Positions 59,978-64,000 of a stretch of DNA of 64,000 bases are shown in pieces. The position numbers and the translations under genes were made by a program. Each line of letters begins with the position of its first letter. Position 1 is the first letter of the stretch. The stretch is taken from positions 1 through 64,000 of the forward strand of contig CALBPI010000005.1 in assembly GCA_937899415.1 (NCBI GenBank), in the 5' to 3' direction. The notes below the pieces were generated by a model. That model ran no database searches. It was not told where the DNA came from and worked only from the letters and a program-made list of their open reading frames with translations. Origin of the DNA: an uncultured Gammaproteobacteria bacterium. Lineage in GTDB: Bacteria > Pseudomonadota > Gammaproteobacteria > Steroidobacterales > Woeseiaceae.

Positions 59978-61197
59978 TCACGAGACTCGCGGCCTGCGGT
60001 ATTGCCGCTGCGGTCGCGGTGCTTGGGGCCTGCCAGCCGGGCAACGACACACCCGATATCAGTGACCCACCCGCCGCTGCGGGAAGCGGTATGCCCCACC
60101 TGGCGCCTGGCCCAGACGGCAGTGCGGTACTGAGCTGGCTCGAGCCTGACGGCGGCGGCCACCGGCTTCGCTTTGCCAGGTTGGTCGACGATCAATGGCG
60201 CGAGGCGACGACGGTCGCTCGCGGCGCGGACTGGTTCGTGAACTGGGCCGACTTTCCATCCGTCGAACCGATCGCCGGCAATCGCTGGGCGGCCCACTGG
60301 CTCGTCAAACGCCCCGGCGGCACCTACGCTTACGACGTGGCCATTGCGCTGTCAGAAGACCGTGGCGCGACTTGGTCTCCGGCGCTCACGCCGCACACGG
60401 ACGGCACCGCAACCGAGCACGGCTTCGTGAGCCTCTACCCCGATGGCGATACCGTCGGCGCACTCTGGCTCGACGGTCGTGAGATGACGGGGCACGGCGG
60501 GCACGCCGATCATGGCGAAGGGGCGATGACGCTTCGCAGCGTCCGCATCGACGAGGGCAACGCCCTGCAAGACGGCGGCGTCGTGGACGCGCGCGTCTGT
60601 GACTGCTGCCAAACCGATGTTGCCGTCAGCGCCGCGGGCCTCATCGCTGTCTATCGAAACCGCACCGAAGACGAAGTGCGCGACACCTACATCGCACGCC
60701 AGGTCGATGGGCAGTGGCTGCCGGGTGTGGCGGTGGCGGACGACAACTGGACCATCGACGGTTGCCCCGTGAACGGCCCGGCCGTGGCGACACGCGGTGA
60801 AGCGGTCGCCGTCGCCTGGTACACCCAAGGCGATGATCGCGCCCGCGTGCAGGTCGCGCTCTCACGCGACGCCGGTGCGTCCTTCGCAGCGCCCGTCGTC
60901 ATCGACGCCAACGACCCCGTGGGGCGCGTTGATGTCGCCTGGCTTGAAGATGGCAGCACCGTGACGAGCTGGATCGCCCGCGGAGAACGTGGTGTCGGCA
61001 CCGTCATGGCGCGTGCGCTGCGTCCGAACGGCACACTCGCAGACGCGCATGCGATTGCCGGAACGGATGTGGCTCGCCGATCCGGGTTCCCGCAGATGTT
61101 GCACTACGGGACCGGCCTGCTGTTCGCGTGGACCGACCTGGCGGATGACACGCAGCGCGTGCGGGCGACCTGGGTCGACGGCGACGCGTTGCGCTAG
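59974..61197 (+). CDS. Sialidase-like (BNR/Asp-box) lipoprotein
   Basis: A 407-residue lipoprotein (signal VLGAC, Cys near 19) with a beta-propeller of the sialidase/BNR kind. Asp-box motifs are visible: SEDRGATWSPA near 124 and SRDAGASFAAP near 298. A Cys-rich segment ARVCDCCQTDVAV near 205 is also found in related exo-sialidase-like proteins and may bind metal or form disulphides. The catalytic Arg triad of true sialidases cannot be confirmed, so a carbohydrate-binding or unrelated propeller role is possible. GTG start; overlaps the preceding DUF2452 gene. Convergent with the SGNH gene, stops overlapping by four bases. Confidence 0.75.
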   Translation: MITRLAACGIAAAVAVLGACQPGNDTPDISDPPAAAGSGMPHLAPGPDGSAVLSWLEPDGGGHRLRFARLVDDQWREATTVARGADWFVNWADFPSVEPIAGNRWAAHWLVKRPGGTYAYDVAIALSEDRGATWSPALTPHTDGTATEHGFVSLYPDGDTVGALWLDGREMTGHGGHADHGEGAMTLRSVRIDEGNALQDGGVVDARVCDCCQTDVAVSAAGLIAVYRNRTEDEVRDTYIARQVDGQWLPGVAVADDNWTIDGCPVNGPAVATRGEAVAVAWYTQGDDRARVQVALSRDAGASFAAPVVIDANDPVGRVDVAWLEDGSTVTSWIARGERGVGTVMARALRPNGTLADAHAIAGTDVARRSGFPQMLHYGTGLLFAWTDLADDTQRVRATWVDGDALR

Positions 61198-62408
61198 CGC
61201 AGTACCTCGGCGTACTCGGACACGAGGAACCCGGTAAACGCGACCGCGCCCTCATAGCGATTGAGGTGAGTCGTATCGCTGAACATGCTGTTGCTCACGC
61301 CTTCGACCACCTGGAAGTCGCGCACCGGTAACCCGGTTGCTTCGCTGATCCGCGCCACGGCCGCAGCCTGCCGCTCGAGCGCCTCGGGCGGGTTCTGAAT
61401 CCAGTCCGTGTTCTTGGGCAGCATCACGACTTCGACATGGTCGGAGACTTCCTTGAAGTTCTCGACGATGCGGATGAAGGCTTCAACGAGGTCGTCATCG
61501 AAGTTGAGTGCCTCAATATCCGCCGTGCGAATCCGCGACTGGCGATCCGCTTCCATGCGGTTGTCCTGCGAAATCAGTTCGTAGTACTCGTAGATCATCT
61601 CTAGCGTCTTTTCGGAACGCTCTGTTTTGATGGTGCCGCCGCCACGCCACGGGTAGTACCAGTCAGACCCGTCGTAATCCGGGTAATCCTTATCGAACAC
61701 CTCGTTCAGGTACTCGCCGATCTCACCAAGGCGCTCGCGGTCTTCGTCACTCATCTGCGGCCGCTGGCGGTCGTCGGGCGGCTGGAACGGCTCGGCCCAC
61801 ATAAACGTCGTGATCATCTCGGCCGAGATGCCATCACGCAGGTAGCGGATCAGCCCCATGCGAATGCCGCTGGTCGGATCGTCGACCGTCTTCTCCCAGA
61901 GCTCGCCGCCGCTCGCGAGCATGGCGATGTAGGACTCCTCAAGCGCGGTGGCGCCGTTGCGCCGCGTCACGGTCGTCTGGAAGGGATTGAACTCGATGAC
62001 CACGAGCTTGAGGCGGCGGTCGCGCGCCTTGAGTTCGTCGACGACACGCCGCGACAGGTAGTCCTGGAACAATGGGTTGAGGCCGCCGAAGCCAAAATTG
62101 AACGAGGTGACGTCGATGCCCTGCTCGGCCAATGCGCCGTCGAACTCGCGCGGTGAAAAGCCTGCGCGCACCATCGAGGACCCGAACACCATGACAAGAT
62201 CGTTGGGTTCCTCGGCGATCTGCGGCAGCGCGCGCTGCGCCTGCATCACGCGCCCGAGCAGCGACTCGGAGCCGACCCCCAGGGTCAGCGCGAACAGACG
62301 GACGCCCCCGAGTGCGAGGCCCATGCCGATGAGCACCGTGAACAGGACCCGGGCGAAGGCCCCGCGGCCGCTGCCGGTTTGCTCAGAACTGGAAGTAGAT
62401 GAACTCAT
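61194..62408 (-). CDS. SGNH-like membrane-anchored partner of the MBOAT acyltransferase
   Basis: A 404-residue protein with one N-terminal membrane helix (about 20-45) and a periplasmic domain with SGNH features: VMVFGSSMVRAGFSP near 72-86 (block I, Ser nucleophile), GFGGLNP near 106, and DTTHLNRYEGA near 382 (block V, Asp and His). It overlaps the MBOAT gene by 26 bases. Such pairs move acyl groups across the membrane and attach them to polysaccharides, the MBOAT protein doing the transfer over the membrane and the SGNH protein the final step, as in alginate acetylation. The polymer acylated here is unknown. Confidence 0.78.
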   Translation of the reverse strand: MSSSTSSSEQTGSGRGAFARVLFTVLIGMGLALGGVRLFALTLGVGSESLLGRVMQAQRALPQIAEEPNDLVMVFGSSMVRAGFSPREFDGALAEQGIDVTSFNFGFGGLNPLFQDYLSRRVVDELKARDRRLKLVVIEFNPFQTTVTRRNGATALEESYIAMLASGGELWEKTVDDPTSGIRMGLIRYLRDGISAEMITTFMWAEPFQPPDDRQRPQMSDEDRERLGEIGEYLNEVFDKDYPDYDGSDWYYPWRGGGTIKTERSEKTLEMIYEYYELISQDNRMEADRQSRIRTADIEALNFDDDLVEAFIRIVENFKEVSDHVEVVMLPKNTDWIQNPPEALERQAAAVARISEATGLPVRDFQVVEGVSNSMFSDTTHLNRYEGAVAFTGFLVSEYAEVLR

Positions 62409-63789
62409 TACTCGGTTCCCCGATCATCAGGCAGAGGCCCTGGATCAGCACCAGGACGGGCCAGAACAACCACCATTTTTGCTCGAAGCTCTCGCCCTTG
62501 GCGATGACGAACCAGTCGAGCAGGTGCAGGAGGACCACGGTCAGCGCCGTGGCGATGAAGATACGCATGGCCACAGGCCCGGCCTCGGGCAAGCCACCGA
62601 AAGTGTGCATGTTGGCGATGATGTCGAACGCCGAGCCGATGTCGTGCGCGCGGAACAGCACCCAGCCGATGAGCACGAGATAGAACGTGATGGCCCAGGT
62701 GACCACGCGACGCAGCTTCGACTGGGATTTCACGAAAGCACTGAAAGCGCTCAGCCCCGACAGGAGGTGGGTACCCATGATGATCAACGCGTGGAAGGCG
62801 CCCCAAGCGACAAAGGTCCAGGCCGCGCCGTGCCAGAGCCCGCCCAGCAGCATCGTGATCGTGACATTGCGGTAGCGCTGATTGCGCCCGCCCAGTGAGA
62901 TGTAGAGGTAGTCGCGAAGCCAGGTCGACAACGAAATATGCCAGCGGCGCCAGAAGTCGACGGGTGAGACGGCGAAGTACGGCAGCCGGAAATTGGGCGG
63001 AATCTTGAAGCCGATGAGCAATGCGAGCCCGATGGCCATGTCCGTGTAGCCCGCGAAGTCACCGTAAATCTGCCCCGCAAAGGCCAGCACGCCCGTCCAT
63101 GCCTCGAGCAGGCTCACGGGACCACCTGCTTCGAACAGCACGCCGGCCGGTATCGCCAGCAAGTCGGCAGCGGTTTTTTTCACGAGCCCCGAAGTGATGA
63201 GCAGGAAACCGTGCCGTGCGTCGACCCAGTTCGGGACGGGCAGCGTGTGGAACTGCGGCAGAATCTGGCGCGCGCGCAGAATCGGGCCCGCGACGAGTTG
63301 CGGGAAGAACGCGAGCGCCGTTGTGAAGTAGATGAGCCCGCGCTTGGGCTGCATATCGCCCCGGTACACGTCGATCGTGTAGCTCAGGCTCTGGAAGGTG
63401 TAGAACGAGATGCCGACCGGCAGCACCCAGGACAGCGTCGGCAGCCCCGCCTCGACGCCGAACACGCCCAGGAAATCCGAGACGGAGGCCAGGACGAAGT
63501 CCGCGTACTTGAACAGCCCGAGGATGCCCAGATTGACGACAACCGACAGCGTCAGAAACAGGCGTTTTCGTTGCTGCGTCTGCGCATTGCCGATGGCAAT
63601 CGCCAAGTAGTAGTCGACGATCGAGCTGCCGACCAGCAACGGGATGAAGCGCCAGTTCCAGGCCCCGTAGAAGACGAGGCTTGCCGTGAGCAGAAAAGCG
63701 ACCCGCGGCAGCTTGCGCACAAACACGAGCCCGTAGAAAAACAGGAACGCGACGAAAAACAGGAAAAAGATCGGTGTGTTGAAAAGCAC
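62383..63789 (-). CDS. MBOAT-family membrane-bound O-acyltransferase (AlgI-like)
   Basis: A membrane protein of about 468 residues with some 10-12 helices. The invariant catalytic His is in GGLWHGAAWTFVAWGAFHAL (near 330), with WRRWHISLSTWLRDYLYISL near 290 carrying the other conserved region, and YADFVLASVSDFLG/SFYTFQSLSYTIDVYRG earlier, all typical for AlgI-type O-acetyltransferases. The GTG used gives MLFNTPIFFLFF, the normal opening for the family, with GGGGGA upstream; the frame is open for 19 more codons. It leads the SGNH gene in a two-gene operon. Confidence 0.9.
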   Translation of the reverse strand: MLFNTPIFFLFFVAFLFFYGLVFVRKLPRVAFLLTASLVFYGAWNWRFIPLLVGSSIVDYYLAIAIGNAQTQQRKRLFLTLSVVVNLGILGLFKYADFVLASVSDFLGVFGVEAGLPTLSWVLPVGISFYTFQSLSYTIDVYRGDMQPKRGLIYFTTALAFFPQLVAGPILRARQILPQFHTLPVPNWVDARHGFLLITSGLVKKTAADLLAIPAGVLFEAGGPVSLLEAWTGVLAFAGQIYGDFAGYTDMAIGLALLIGFKIPPNFRLPYFAVSPVDFWRRWHISLSTWLRDYLYISLGGRNQRYRNVTITMLLGGLWHGAAWTFVAWGAFHALIIMGTHLLSGLSAFSAFVKSQSKLRRVVTWAITFYLVLIGWVLFRAHDIGSAFDIIANMHTFGGLPEAGPVAMRIFIATALTVVLLHLLDWFVIAKGESFEQKWWLFWPVLVLIQGLCLMIGEPSNEFIYFQF

Positions 63790-63925
63790 CTGGCCGCGTC
63801 CCCCACGGGTCTTGTTGTTTTCATTGACCCCGGGTGCTGTGCGCACGCGGCATCGTCATCGTTTTGATGCAGCAACCCGGCAAAAGGTTGCGTCCCCGGG
63901 AGTCTTGTACAGCGCGACAGGGCGT

Positions 63926-64000
63926 TTAGGCAATCGTCTCCGCGAGCCACTGCGCCAGCAGATCAGGCACCGGCGCGGCAAATGGGGTGCCCAAGGCCTC
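63926..64000 (-). CDS. C-terminal end of a gene cut by the window edge
   Basis: Twenty-four codons and a TAA stop on the minus strand, ending LGTPFAAPVPDLLAQWLAET-I-A. The composition looks like real coding sequence and the gene should continue beyond the right edge. Too little remains to name a family. It lies upstream of the MBOAT gene on the same strand, about 136 bases away. Confidence 0.5.
   Translation of the reverse strand, partial: EALGTPFAAPVPDLLAQWLAETIA

Overview
The window is about 64 kb of densely packed, GC-rich bacterial chromosome. Genes abut or overlap by 1-30 bases in many operons, and I see no phage, insertion sequence, plasmid or CRISPR signature. The gene set is that of an aerobic, Gram-negative, protein-degrading heterotroph, most likely a marine or sediment gammaproteobacterium, perhaps near Woeseiaceae or the Xanthomonadales side of the class. 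That placement is my inference from gene families (NhaA/NhaR, FFLEE-motif protein, DUF1499, DUF2452, ECF sigma plus TPR kinase, many lipoprotein and Tat signals); no rRNA is present to test it.

Layout. 1-8.1 kb: DoxX protein, an operon of prolyl oligopeptidase, DUF1499 lipoprotein and endonuclease III, a DUF4956 membrane protein facing a CotH-like protein, a metallo-hydrolase lipoprotein and a DUF3108 protein. 8.1-8.7 kb: a decayed DUF2189 membrane-protein gene. 9.0-13.2 kb: a tripartite type-I-secretion-like operon whose ABC subunit has lost all recognisable ATPase motifs. 13.2-24.2 kb: HPF-like protein, nhaA-nhaR, serine hydrolase, DUF4404, TerC, MFS, M1 aminopeptidase, an SPFH protein with a small ribbon-helix-helix protein behind a perfect palindrome, and a CNNM/CorC transporter. 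24.3-27.5 kb: a copper operon (CopL-like, TolC-like, multicopper oxidase). 27.6-33.6 kb: HDAC-like deacetylase, flotillin with NfeD-like partner, a small repeat-bearing secreted protein, a retropepsin-like protein and two unknown exported or membrane proteins.

33.7-41.3 kb: tRNA-Gly(CCC), SGNH protein, YhiN-type flavoprotein, an Acg-type nitroreductase overlapping an NDM-like subclass B1 metallo-beta-lactamase, a PEP-CTERM protein, a multi-pass membrane protein, and a DUF6249/ECF sigma/membrane-protein operon with an ECF-type promoter. 41.3-53.6 kb: a two-subunit isoquinoline-oxidoreductase-like molybdoenzyme, a TolB-like/TPR membrane protein, ChaC with an FFLEE protein, DUF1838, a YpfJ-type metallopeptidase, a 5'-nucleotidase-like enzyme and an M14 peptidase. 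53.7-64 kb: a thrombospondin-type-3 repeat/serine beta-lactamase-like fusion, a stand-alone copy of a kinase N-terminal segment facing the real Ser/Thr kinase and its ECF sigma factor, DUF2452, a sialidase-like lipoprotein, and an SGNH/MBOAT O-acyltransferase pair.

Themes are extracytoplasmic peptide turnover (S9, M1, M14, neutral metallopeptidase), envelope and membrane-microdomain maintenance (two separate SPFH loci, NfeD, TerC, CNNM, MBOAT), metal handling and stress sigma signalling. The observations I rate highest are the NDM-like lactamase, the secretion-like operon with a pseudo-ATPase, the Ca-repeat/lactamase-like fusion, and the SPFH/RHH pair with its palindromic operator.
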